A DNA stretch of 64,000 bases, from the NCBI GenBank assembly GCA_950022655.1, contig OX465592.1:6046044-6110043 (forward strand). Direction: 5' to 3'. The translations under genes and the position numbers were made by a program. Positions within the stretch are counted from its first letter, which is position 1, and every line of letters begins with the position of its first letter. The notes below the pieces were generated by a model that saw only the letters and a program-made list of their open reading frames with translations, ran no database searches and had not been told where the DNA came from. This document shows, one piece after another, positions 11,498 to 25,386 of the stretch. Origin of the DNA: Alentia gelatinosa (lineage: Eukaryota > Annelida > Polychaeta > Phyllodocida > Polynoidae).

Positions 11498-14400
11498 CTG
11501 AAATACAAAATGCGAAACAAGATGAGCAAATGATTATCAAAGTGAAGCTAAAACTGCAACTTAAAGAATAATCTAGACTTAGAAAACAAGGGGCCCGTTG
11601 AGTAATCTAAGGTCGTACATGTAGACACTTTTCTGTACGCCAAAGAGACCCAGGGATGATGTGGGATATCATTAAATGATAACCCTTGTCTGAGGTACAG
11701 AAAAGGGTCTTCATACATGAGCCTAGATTACTAAATAGGTAACTGGCCATCAAGATATTAAGAGAAAATGTGTTTTTTTCCCAACCACGAACTTTCGCGT
11801 AAATCTCAACGGAACGAAAAACATTAAAAACAAAGCGTAGTCACTGAGCCCATACGGATGGCCATTCGAGGTCCTTTGTCCCATAAAATATATCACAACA
11901 CCGGTGGCGGAGGGGCGCATTTTGTGGTACAAAAGGCCAAGACTGGCATCCCTACAGGCCCAGTCACTACGTTTACTTATTATATACCTAAATAAGACTT
12001 TAAAAGAAACCCACCATTTTATGTAGTCATAAAGTCATTCACTATGTCACATTGAGCCTGAACATAATTCATACTGCACCCCTAGTAGTGTGTAGCATTT
12101 ATTAGACGTTCAGCCGTAGGTATATAATACCCTTCACCAAATTTCCTATGCAAACTTGGCCAAACTACAGTTTAGTTTGCAAGCAAGCAAGCAAATTCTA
12201 CGAACTATATATATACTTGTTAACCATTACTTCAATAATTCATATCCTTCATGGAATGTCTACAATATATGGAAAATACTGTCCTGTGTAAAGTATATTT
12301 GCATCATGGCGTTAGACGCAGTGGTGATTTCTTCTTTCTGAAGAGTGTATCAACTTTTTATGGGACACTTACCTTGTCTGACTTTTCAGAATACTGTGGC
12401 ATTTCATCTAGTGACTTTGGTAATTGTCGCTCTCGTTTCTCTCTGCAAGTTAAAGGTGAAAGTTAGACAATGGATGGTGTACCACATCTGTAAGTTTCAT
12501 CAAAATGGAGAGTAACAACATTTTTAGAAATAATCATTTCCTTATAACTGTAAATAAACATTGAAAAAATTGCAGGCGAGGTCTTTTTAAAAAAAACCGG
12601 AAAATATGGAAATCCTGATTATATCTAGCTCTAAAATTATCAAGGCTTAATATACTAGCAGGGATGTCCAGGGGATTGGAAATAAAAGTGGAAATACTTT
12701 TCATGTAAAATTTGCTGCCTTACAGAGACTGAGAAATTATGGAAAACACCAATGTTGGCCATGGAATAGGGCTGAGGGTGTGCAGGTAGTTCAAACCACT
12801 GTTTTATTGGCGTGAATGGGTTCAATTTAAACTATCTCTGTTTTATGCATAACGAATAATTCTATAAACTGGAAATGAAAACAAGCAAACATAAAAAAAG
12901 AGAGCAAAAAACTTAAACCTAATCATCTTCTCTTTATTTGTCAATACCTAAGTAACCCCTCCCTTAAGTGCGCTGAAAGTAACATCTTTCATAGATTTAA
13001 AAAAATAAATACATAAAAAAAGAAAGATTTATAGAACAGATTTTCAAACAAACTGTCACACAAGGTAGCATCGCTGGGAGAGAAGGACGTCGCCTCGTCC
13101 TGCATAGAACAGATTTTCAGCTGTTTTCGTTAATTCTCACGGATATTGTCATGTGAATTCTGTTTTTTAGCGACAAAAATGCTTTCATTTCTAAGTCGCT
13201 CCTTTTACAGGGATGCAAGTCATCATAAGAATAAAAATCTGAAACAAATCGAGACTGGGCAGTAGAAAGGGCCCGGGGGGGGGGGGGGGGGGGGGGTAGG
13301 GGTTGTCGGGCAGGCCCCACCAAACTACGGCTGACACCCATGGGGTACAGTCATTCTATGGCAGGGTGCCATCAACTTGTAGATGAAATCCAATTAAAGG
13401 TGTATCCTACAATTTGCAGTGGTACCACCTGGTGATTTATAAATATTGACATTTATGACCAAATTTATCATGGTGGAAATTTTGTCGCAAATCACAGATT
13501 TTTAGTTCGCTCTTCCCTGGTATAGAGCAGCTCAATACCTTTCCATAGAGCCCTTGTATGAATCACTATTCCTCCTGTAAGTAATTCATTAATTTTTTCA
13601 ATGTTAAAAAGGTTCAGAGTATAAACGTCCTCCATGGCCTTTCTTCTTCAGAAAACAGCCTTGTTGGACTTCTTAAAAATGATTAAAATGCTACAACAAA
13701 ACCTTTACTTCATTATAAATGAAAGGAACTCAAACTTTCATTATAAAGGAAAGTATCTCAAATTTGCTAAAATACAGGTTTCAACCTTCAGACCCCATTT
13801 CCACAGCTCAGGTCTGTGGGACTTAGGGCGTACTATGAATAATGATAGATTGAGTCAGGGTGTACTATGATAGATTGAGTCACATTTATCCATACAAATT
13901 GGTCCCTTCTGACATTGTAATACAAAGTTTGCATGTTTTGTCTAGTTTTACCTAACACTACCTTGAAAAAAAGAAAACCCACATTTGCCTGATTTATCTC
14001 GGAAATATATTGCAAAATAGTTTGGTTTTTTTTTCAATTCTCTTGTTCAATAGATTTTGATATTCAAATGTTCATTATTTCAGCGTTATTATATTCTGTG
14101 GAAGTTTCCAGAAAATGACATGTTTTACGATACGAAACTAACTTTTTACAATATCTATACATTCTATCATATTATATTATTCTCTTAATCAAATTAAAAT
14201 ACACGGTGACCCCGGATATTAAGCTAGACATGTGTTCTAAAACACATGAAGATCATAAACGATTTTCAGGGAATTAATACCAATTTTAATTTTCAAGGCA
14301 AATAGTTGGGTGTACCTTCTTTTTTTTTTTTTTTAATATATATTTTTTTTTATTAAGTATACCTTAAAGCACACAGGGACGTTATTTGGAGTCAGAATAA

Positions 14401-17400
14401 AATATGGATTTGTTTTATGTTAATTTTACTGCCTCAGGGAGACCCGGAAAACGCATCAGTGTCGGCAATGGCATGTGGCTGAGGGTCTGTGGGGAGTTTC
14501 AAACCACGGCTTTATTGGCTCAAATTATACTAACTTTGCTTTGCATAAGTAAAATGAATATATAAACTGGAAAGGATTTCCGCAGAGAAGTGGAAAACTG
14601 CCATCTCTGACATAATCACTATAAATTAAGTCTCAAAAATACGGATACCGGTATTTTATCTGAAGTCTTGCATCCCTGTTAAGAGAAGAATTGATGCAAC
14701 TAGTGGACAGTTAAAAGAACGGGGAAAGTAATCGAAGGAGTTGCCGAGAACAAGTAACACAATACAGCAGCAAACGATCCTACTACGGGCGGTAAGGGAA
14801 CCTGTTTAGTGTCGCCAAATACTAAACATCTGGTCCAGAGACACTAGATGTACACAGGTCAGTATCCATATTCTGCCATCAATCTCTTACTGTAAGCTTA
14901 TTTAATTCATTTTACGCCCGGTCATCTGAACAATTCTTTTCCCAGACTTCACTTTTTCTATTTGATACTATCAGGGATGAAAGACAGGACTGAGGAAAAA
15001 AATCGGAGATTTAAGACACTTATAAAAAATAATGAATTATAACATTATTTTGGAACAGAATAGATATGAATGGATATATATTTTCTAGTGTTGCCGGTGC
15101 ATATGAAATGTCGAAATTCCGTCATTTTTCGGAGAACTTGCATCCCTGTACTATAGAGGAAACCTATGAAAGTTTAGGTCAGAGCTTGTATGCCATCATG
15201 TTCGAATAGCTTAGTAATTCACAAGGCGAACACTTCTCTTCCTAGAATCTATTATTTCTATTTGATATTATCGACCTATGAAAGTTTACGGTCAGAGCTT
15301 GTACGCCATCCTGTTTGAATGGCGTAGTAATTTACAATTTGAAGCCATGTGAATTACCTAGCGATTCAAACAAGATGGGATCGAGCTCTGACTGTAAACA
15401 TAAATAGGTTCCTGAATTTATCTCACACCTCACATTGACTAATATTTGTGACAAAATCCCCCATTGAGTATTTTCTATCTAAATACTCCATGGACATTGA
15501 GTACCCATGGGGTGAGATAAAAGCTTATATATATTATTCTTAAGCTATCCAATTTGATAAAGATATAGAACTGAGAAAATTTAGAATCAGTATCTCTCAC
15601 GTTCATTTTATACATTTGGCTTTTCTGAAAACGTAGTGAAGCGAACAGTTTGAGCTACTGCAATAGATTAAAAAAAAAAACACATCTTAAACGAAAGATG
15701 GGTTACTTTCTGACTTAACCGAATACCCGGCCCCCACATATATCCTCTAACTTAATTGTTAAGAATGGCACTAATGTGGAAATTATATTGTAAAATCTTA
15801 TTCACATGCAGCAAAAATAGCATAAATACCTCAAGCAAACTGAAGGAATCTATCATTTTTCAAAATATGCAGTGGAAGTTTTGTTTGGTTTGATTTATAT
15901 GTCCATTCAACCATTATAGGTCCTTACCAGACTTTCTCAAGGTTCTTTTACACCACGCAGATGGTGATCGAATCTATGAGATGAATTCAGGTAGAAATCT
16001 CACCCCTACACTTTTACAGAGGCGAGTTCTTTTACTTTCCACACCACATAGACATAGCATGAGAAGGATCAGCCTTTGATATAGCAGTAAATCTATCATT
16101 GCTGGTGGTGGGACTCGAACCCACAAAGTCCTACAACTTTGGGGTTACAATGCCGGTACACTAACCACTGAGCCAACTCTCCACCCCCTGTAGTGGAAGT
16201 AAGTTTAATTATTTTTCATTTTCAAAAATTGTCAAATAATGTTACGTTTTCAAATATTTCACGAAAGTTATTTTTATATCGCCTTTGGAGCAAACTGAAA
16301 TCATCATGTTCCAAAATATTTTAAACCGTCAAAAGACTTACTATACAAACTACAAGGGTCTAAAAAAGGTAAAAATACTAATAATCAAGGTTGTATCATC
16401 TGCAGTAACAAAGTGTGCTAGAAACATCTCCGTGATTAGAAAATAAATTATTTCTTGTCCAACTCAGGGTAGATTCTAGACGCGAACTAGTCTGTACAGT
16501 GGTAATTTGCATTATCTCACCCTGTTATTTTTCTCCATATGCTTAGCGTTAGGAACTCATACACCACAGCCGTGAAGGTAGTGTACCCAATACCAATAAT
16601 GTTATACAGGGTGAGATAAAATCAGAAACCCACTCAATGAAAATAAAGTGGTCCATAATACACCTCGTTTGACCGCTACGTGATTCACTCAGCCTCGCTT
16701 CGTGAATTACTTTACATCCTGACCATGCTGTACAAGCTATAATGCGAGATGTTCATTTAGAGTATATGCGGAACAAGGCGTTTATGCCAAATTCTGTAAG
16801 AACCGGAAATTATCATCAAGTTTTGTGGCTTGTACAAGCATAGTGGATCGTTCTATATTTACTATATACCCGAAACTAATAGATTAATTAAATCAATTTG
16901 GCCGAACAACTAATGTTTTGGTCACCACATCAGGAACAGTATTCCATATTTTGCAGTACGGAACAGTGTTCCGTACGGTATTTTTTACCGTATATGGTGA
17001 AACGGTGCATATTTGCAGTACAGTAAAACCCCACTTCTGGGACACCTCCATTGAGGGGACACCCTGCTTAAGGGGTCAATTTGCTCCGAACAGAAAATTT
17101 CATTTAGTTTTTTTTAACCCCGCTCGGGACAGAAAATTTTATTTAGTTTATCTTAACCCCGCTTAAGGGGGCACTTTGCTCGGAATAGAGGGTTTCCCTT
17201 AAGCAGGGTTTCACTGTATATACGGCATGGGTATATAGTAATCCGCAATACGGACCTAAGTTATTTTCCTCTCGTGAGTTTCCTTCTAATGATAGAGAGC
17301 CTACTCCAGAAGCCTATTACTTACCGCGTGGCCTTCGCCCCACGGCCGGCACCTCGCCCCCCGTCGCCGCGCCCGGCCGCCGGAGGGCCGGTCTCTCGCC

Positions 17401-20400
17401 GCCGGTTCGCTCCTCCCCAGTGACTGCCGCTAAAGCCCGTGTCCCCGGCTACACACAGAACAGAAACACGGGGAGCGTATTATCCCGAGTCAGCCGTCAG
17501 CCTATTTACCCACCCACTGACCCCGAATCTCCCAAGTCTTATATACTGAACTCAAATAAAAAAAATAATAAAAAAAAATTTAAAAAAAGAAGCCCAGTCA
17601 GAAGCACTGTGATACTGGGTCGAGTCAGAATTCTCCAAAGTGTAGAAATGAAATGAATTTTTTGTGTGTGAATGAGATTAGGAATATACTATAAATAGAC
17701 AGGAGCACAGGACTGTCCTATTAATGCACACCACTCAGCACTGGGGTATCAGAGGGCTACGTTTGACGATACATCAAAATAGGCTTTCGTTTTAGCGAGC
17801 GTAAACAAACTTGTTTGTTTGTGGTTTAACGTCCCAGGGGACCCTGAGGGTATATGGGGAGCCAAAGTGTCCCTTAGATACCCGTGCTCAAAACAGCATT
17901 TCCGGAGGCCAGTAAGAACGAGGCATAGTGCTAAAGCTATGAGGGTTCGAAGATTTTTTGGTCTCATTTGCTACTATTGAAGTCTACTTTGCTGCAATCG
18001 TTTCTGAAAATTTTTGTCTTGAAGCCACCATGGCAATTGTTAAGTGTATCAAAAATATACATTTAAAAGAATTGGAGAATGACATATAATCTCGAACAAT
18101 ATATAGTCAAAGTATGGAGCGTCTATCTCTAGAAATGATGTTTTTTGAACGGTTATCTGCCATTTCAGTGGGCTCACTTTGGCTCCCTATAGATAATCAA
18201 TGGTTTAAGCCTTTCACTTTCGTGAACTTATTTCAGTCAATTCTTTTCAAAGTTTTCAAATATCTTATAAACAATCAAAGAGATTTGTCTTTCTCTAAAA
18301 GCTGATTGTATGTTTCTTTGGAAAAGCCTCATTTCACATTGTTACTATTTTTCAAGTAAACTTGCAAAAATACACGAAGGCTGTACTGCATCTAATGCCA
18401 CACCACAGCCTGCAGCATTTGTACCTCATCAAATACGATGCAAGTGCTGAGCTCATGGACTTAAAAGTCTCCACTCCTCTGCATAAAATGCTATTCAATA
18501 GCTACACAGTGGGTTCACCAGAATTTAAATCGTTATATCTCCAAAGTTTGTTTACGCTGCCGATTCGAGTCCCAACCCACTTTGCATATAACCATATATG
18601 GCAAACTCTGTGTATTGTAATCTAGGCGTACTGTTATCAGGAATGTTGGTCTAGTGCCTGCATCCGCTACATCCATTTTTATGCAAAGTATTGCTGTCAT
18701 GGTCTCTAAGCAATGCTTATACTTACAGGGATGTCAGTTAAGGTCAGGATGGATTTTTCTGCCTCGATAAGATCTGGAAAACTTGGATAACTTGTCCTTG
18801 TTGGCCATGGCATGGCATGGGGGAGGTTGAAACCACTGTTTTATTGGCGTAAATTAGGATAAATCAATATCCTCTTTGTTTGACGCAAGGAAAATTACAT
18901 ATACTGAATATGAAATAGTGGAAAACTGACATCTCTGCGCGACTACACACAATAGGGTTGGTGTTTGGGTAGTAGAAAAAGCCAGGGTCATATCACGCCG
19001 AGATTCAATCTACAGGCTGAGGATGACAGACAAGCAGGAAACACAAATGATAGATCCTGCGATATGCCAGCTAGCGTGCTACCAACTGAGCACTCCTGCT
19101 GCTCTCTCCCTCCAGAATGTCATTGAAAACTGGCATCTGAGGCAATTATGAGTCAGTTAGACGGTAATTGTTTGTTCGTTTGTTTGTTTGTTTAGTTTAA
19201 CGTCCAATATGTTCTATTAGACTTATTTTGGGTTTGACTGAATCTATGAGATGAATGTAGGTAGAAATCTCACCCTTACACATTTACCGAGGTGAGTTTT
19301 TTTTTGCTTCTCACACCACATAGACATGGTATGAGAAGGATTTGTCTTTGATGAAGGAGAAGAGTGGCTGCAGTGGGACTCTGCAGTGGGACGCATTAAC
19401 CCTCCTGGAAAAAGCAGAACACTCTTGCAGCATTTTCAATGTTCAGTGGTTCCTGCGTTTTTTGTTTGTGGTTAAACATCCAAGGGGACCCTGAGGGGTA
19501 CAAAGGGACCATCAATGATTGAACTTTTTCACTTTTGTTGACTTACTTCAGTCAATTCTTTTCAATGTTTGAAGTCTTTTATAAACAATCAAAGAGAATT
19601 GTCTCTTTCAAAAAACTTTGAAAGCAGCAAACAGGATTTTCCTATTGTTACTATTTTTCAAGTTCTTTCTTCTATTCCTTGTACCCTTTGACAGTTCAGC
19701 AGGATATGCTGAATGGTTACAGGCCCATTGCATGCTTGGCATACTGTGGCATTTTCTCTTTTACCGAGATATTCAGTTGTAGGGAATGTGGAGTACCAGT
19801 GACTAGTGGATCAGGCTATCCTGCCACCACATATCTTACAGAATACCGATATATCAGTTACATTAAAAAATTTACCATTGTTTAGATATGTAGGTTTTAT
19901 CACTGAATTCAGACTTTGTTTATTTGTGTAGTTTTAAAGTCTCAGTAGGCTAGTTACGTCCTTTTGAGACTGACTCATTGGTTAACCTATCTGGTTCTGA
20001 AAAGATATACTAACTCAACTTTGGTCTGCTTGTAGCAGTGGGACCCTATGCCTGTTTAATAGTGCTGCCTCACTGAAGGGCTGTGCCGCAGACCATTGAC
20101 ACAACACTTTGCCAGTCACATTATACTGATAATGGCACCTATCAGCAAGCACGAAGCAGCCAGCGAGGCGGCATCAGACTGTCGGGACCCTAGGTGATAC
20201 ACAACATTCGTTGCTCGAGTCACACAACAGTAGCAGCTGGGTCATTTGTAATCTATGAGATGAGGATAACAGACACGCAAGAGACAAAACGACACAGCTG
20301 AATCCCAGATGACGCAATCTGCAGGCCAGCGGGATACTAACTGAGCTATCCTGCCGCCCGTGGGTAAATATTGGCCAGTGATGTGCACTAAGGAGACAGT

Positions 20401-23400
20401 ACTCACAACATAGAAACATGCTGGTGTCCTGATGGTCACATAGAGGTTCCAATAGTCACGATACAGGATTTAATCCCAACATTTCAGTGGCTTTTTTTTT
20501 TTTTTTTTTAAATAAATAAAAACTGTTTTTTTAAAATTTGATTTGAAGTACATCTTCTGCACTTGGGGACAATACAAAATAGGCTTACTGACATACATTA
20601 AACAAGATCGTCATGCAACAACAATGCCTAAGGGACCATCCATTAGGTGTGTACGCAGAATTTCCGAAAATTTTTACCCTCCCACCTATCCCTTCCGATC
20701 TGGTACGCAATAGAACAAAGAAGGAGCATATGCAAACCTTCTGAAATCTTTAACCCGACTCCCACCACCAGTCTATGTATCACCGAAAACTCACATGATG
20801 TATGGGGAATCCCCATCATTCTCCTAGCAGATCCTTGGGCCTGGACGGCCAGTATAGGATATCTAGATATCTGCTATGAGAGTGGGTATATGTGTAGTTC
20901 TGCACTAAATGGGGTACTCTTCAAAGAAAATCATTTAAGAAAGATTACCACACACTACCAGTTCTATATTCTGCAGAATATCTTTACAAGTTCATTACGC
21001 ATTCCTCTGATTTTTTTTTACACTAGGTGAGGCTTCAATAATTCTTTTCTCACATGACATATTTTAGCTAATTAGATGTCAGTATACAAGTTTGCTCTTA
21101 TCTGTAGGAGCATTTTCTACAGGAATCCTACCATCCTACAGCTCCAGGTTGGAGCACTGCGATCCATAGGGCCTCTAACTGAGTGTGCTGGTTGTAGCTG
21201 AATTGAGAATTTTGAAAGATTACAGAACAAGTTTATCTAAGATTTAGATTTTAGGGAACCTGGAGTCTATCTTGTTCTCAATCTCTTTGTGACTATAATG
21301 TAAATCCTACATGTAGGCAAAACCCTACAAACTGGCATCCCTGTTTATGGATGATCTTGTGCGCAGAAGCTGGCATTCCTGTTTATGGATGATCTTGTGC
21401 GCAGAAGCTGGCATTCCTGTTTATGGATGATCTTGTGCGCAGAAGCTGGCATCCCTGTTTATGGATGATCTTGTACGTAGAAGAAGGAGCATACGCAATA
21501 ATTCCAAAATATTTTACCCCCAACACTTTCTCAGTGCGTAAGTACTTTATGGAAGATCTTTTACGCAATAGAACAAAGAAGGAGCATATGCAAAATTTCC
21601 AAAATATTTTACCCCCAACACCTTCGCAGTGCGTACATACTTTATGGATGGCCCCCCCAAAGCCCGATGGCCTTCTGCCGTAAATGGAGACCATAATCTC
21701 ATTAAGAGAAGCGAACCACTCACAATTACTCACGCCTTTCATCACTTTCACACTTCCTCTTTCGCATTTCGTTTTCATACACCATAAAGATAAAAATTTC
21801 CTCTTCAGAGTGTGATAATGGTGTATCTAAAGTGCTATATTTAGCATTAATATATTGAAACTTGCTGGAGTGTCTATGTACACTCTTCTATGCTATGATG
21901 AAGCTGAGAGATGAGCTCGTTTGTCGCGGTCGGAGGTACCCACCCTTCTCGCCGTTGTTTTTGCTGTCTCTGTTGTCCCTCTCGTTGTCTGACTGGCTGG
22001 AGCGCTTGGACCAGGCGTTCTGCTTGGGAGGCTCAGCGGGGATGATTTCTGGCCTACCCTTGTTCCAGGCATTTCCTTTTGGGGCAGTTGCCGACTGAAA
22101 ATCAAACACAATGTACCTCAGTTGGTTTTTCTTTGTTATTTGAATAACTTGTAATAACAAGATTCCACTTCAAGGTCATCCATGATGTATGACCTGTGCC
22201 ACTGAGTACGAGTTCCCAATGTCAAAAAAAAGAAAAATCCATAATGTATGTACGCAGAAATTTTGGACCCCACCCCAGCCACCCCTTCATCCTGGACGAT
22301 GTTTTCCATTCATTGTTGTATGATAAAACAGAAGATATTTTCTAAATGAATGTGTTTTAATACTCCACCTTTTATCATGAAAGCATCTTAGGCTTAGAAC
22401 ACTCTATTTTATACAATACTATGGCCCCAAAGACAATTCTACGATACATAGTTTATTCAACAGCCCGCAGGAACATCTCCACGTCTCAGGGGATACGAGA
22501 ACTAGCCATACCTGAACACTTTTCGGAGGAGTCTCCTTCTGTGCGTCCTCCTTGTTTTCCCGTTCCGGAGTGTCCTGCCTTTGTGGCGGTCCGTCCTTCG
22601 CATCGGGAGATTTCGGCTCCATACGTTTGGCCCAGACATTCTCCTTGGGAGGCGGTGCTGGCACCAGGGCCTCCTCCTTCTTCGGTGATGACTTGGTGGC
22701 TGGCTTGTCATCGTCGAACACATCCTCTGGCTCGGATAGCGTGCTGTCTCGCCTTATCCGCGCTGACCCCGCCCCTGGTGGTGGGGCCACTGAAGCACAC
22801 AACTTTCGGCATCAGCTTCCGTCAACTCACCAATTCACCAACAACAGTCTCAAAGTCAACAACTAAAAGTCTTACTGATAGGGGCCATCCATGAAGTATT
22901 ATAGATTGGGAAACATTTTTTTATGTTGATTTTTCTGCCTCAAGAGACGAGGAAAACTTGGATAATATTTCTTTGTCAGCCATAGCATGGAGCTGAGGGT
23001 CTGTGGGGGGAGTTCACTCCACTGTTTTATTGATGTAAATGAGGCTAAATGAATATTATCTTTGTTTGACACAAGGAAAAATTACTACGTATACTGAATA
23101 TGAAAAAAGTTGACTTTCGAGGAAAACTGACATCTCTGTGTGGAGGAAACCTATGAAAGTTTATGGTCACAGCTCATATCCCATCAAGTTCTGACCATAA
23201 ACTTGAATAGGTTTCAGAATCTATCTCATCCCTCATATTGACTAATTGGCTAAGATTTGTGACATAGTCCCCATTGAGTATTTTTTCTAAATACTACAAG
23301 GGCATTGAGTACGAGTTCTCAATGTTACATCTATGAAGAAAAAATGCCAGGGGAGGGATAAGTACGCAGAATTTCTGAATTTTCTAAAATCACCCCCATA

Positions 23401-25289
23401 TCTTCATCTTGTATGCAAAACAGGGATGATAGTCAGGATTGAGGAAAAATTTGGAAAATTGATACGCTTAAAGGAAACATTTATAACATTATTCTAGAAC
23501 ATAATGACTATGCATTAATAAATATATTCTAATTTCCCTGGATTTACAGTAATTTTTTTTCAACTAGAGACTATTGTTTGTTTGAGTAGTTTAACGTCCA
23601 ATTTGTTCAATCAGACTTATCAGGAGATGTCACTCTAACATTACTGCCTGTGTGAAGGAAATGTCACAAAGGAGCATACGCAAGATTTACAACATTTTTG
23701 ACCCCCCCCCCCCCCCCCCCCATCAGTGCGTACATACTTTCTGGATGGCTCCTTATCATATAAATAAACTAGATTGTTTTTAATAAACATTGTTTACATT
23801 AGATATATTCAAAATGAATGATGTGTTTTATCAGTATGTTAAAATGTCCTTTTTGTTGTGTACACGTGACAAAAAAATTAAGAATATAATCTAAAAAGCT
23901 CAAAGCAATGCTGAGTGGATATGTGCTCCGCTATAACTTCTTTAAAAAAAAAAAAAAATTGGTGATAATTGGGTAACATTTTTTTTTATAAAATAAAATA
24001 ATTTGGTAACATTCAAGAAGATTAACAAGTCGGGTAGCATTGCCCACGGACTCACAAACTACAGTTTGGTCAGTTTGTGGTCACGACACTGCAGAATTTG
24101 ATGGTTGTGGTGGGGTACACCTGCCAAAGTGTCAAACATAGAAACGAAATCAACACAAAGAATAGGTGGTCACATAGAAATGATAATACATTTAGATATT
24201 GAAGTAAATAAAAAAAATTAAATTTTTTTTTTTTTTTTACAAAGACGACTAAATCATCAACATTTCTACTGATTTTTAATTAGGAGGGCGTGATATTTAT
24301 AAAGGAAAAACACATAAATAGGTGAACACACAGCACCCTAAAACTGCTAAAACCATTCTACGTGAAAGGCAAGTAAGCAAATCATAAAGATTTGAAAGCC
24401 TCAGCAGAAAACAAAAGACAGAAGAGACTAATTAAGATGGAAGCGCCTTATATGCTCGCAAACCATTACCTACTACAGCTGAGAAATCAAACGGGTTATA
24501 ATTGAAGGTGAAGGTCGTGCAGGTCAAGGACAATCCATAGGGTTAAAGGTCACATGACGGTCATGTACCTGTTCGGATGCCTTTGCCTGAACTCGAGCTG
24601 GACTTACGCTCTCTACGTGGCGCCGCGTCGTCGCTTTGACTACTGTGCCGTCCCCTCTCACTCGTCGAACTACTTAATCTGAAAACCGACAAAAACATGT
24701 CACGTCTCAATACAGGGATGAATGTCGGGACTGAGAAAAAAATTGGAAATTTTGAACACTTATCAAAAAGAATCATTCATTACATTATTTTGGAACAGAA
24801 CGACTATGAATCAAAATATATTCTAGTGTTGCCGGTGTATATGAAATGTAGGAATTCTGTTATTTGTCGGAAAACTGCTGCCCTTAACAACATTTTGAAA
24901 TAGAATTATCAAGAATTTTCTTTTTGGACATAGAGGTGTTCTTAACACGTCTCGTTGAAATTGTCAAATTTAATTAAAAATACATCAGTACTTAATCTGA
25001 AAACCAACAAAAATATCATGTCAGGGGTCTGTTGAATAATCTAGACTTGTACATGTTCTTTTCTGAACCTCGTATAAGGGTTGGTATCTAATAATATTTA
25101 AGTTGGCTAAGACAGTCTTAGCCAGTCATAAGGTTATGTAGAATAGAGTTATCATCCTTAGTTCTCCTTAGCATAGAGAAAAGGGTCTTCATGTACAACC
25201 TTAGATTATTCAAAGGGCTCCTGAATTGCAAAGCTACTAACTGCAACATTTTTAAAGAGAATTATCAGAATTCTCTGAATATGTAGCTA

Positions 25290-25386
<97 letters not shown>

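Noticed and set aside
21888..22094. eIF4B ending at the TAG at 21888
   Set aside because: Gives a C-terminus unlike the family; splicing to 17448, 12442 and 11497 keeps phase and restores an ANKFSTL-plus-acid tail. Kept as a possible isoform.
22421..22894. 157-codon plus-strand ORF
   Set aside because: Antisense shadow of the eIF4[13 protein letters not shown] exon; no splice or homology support.
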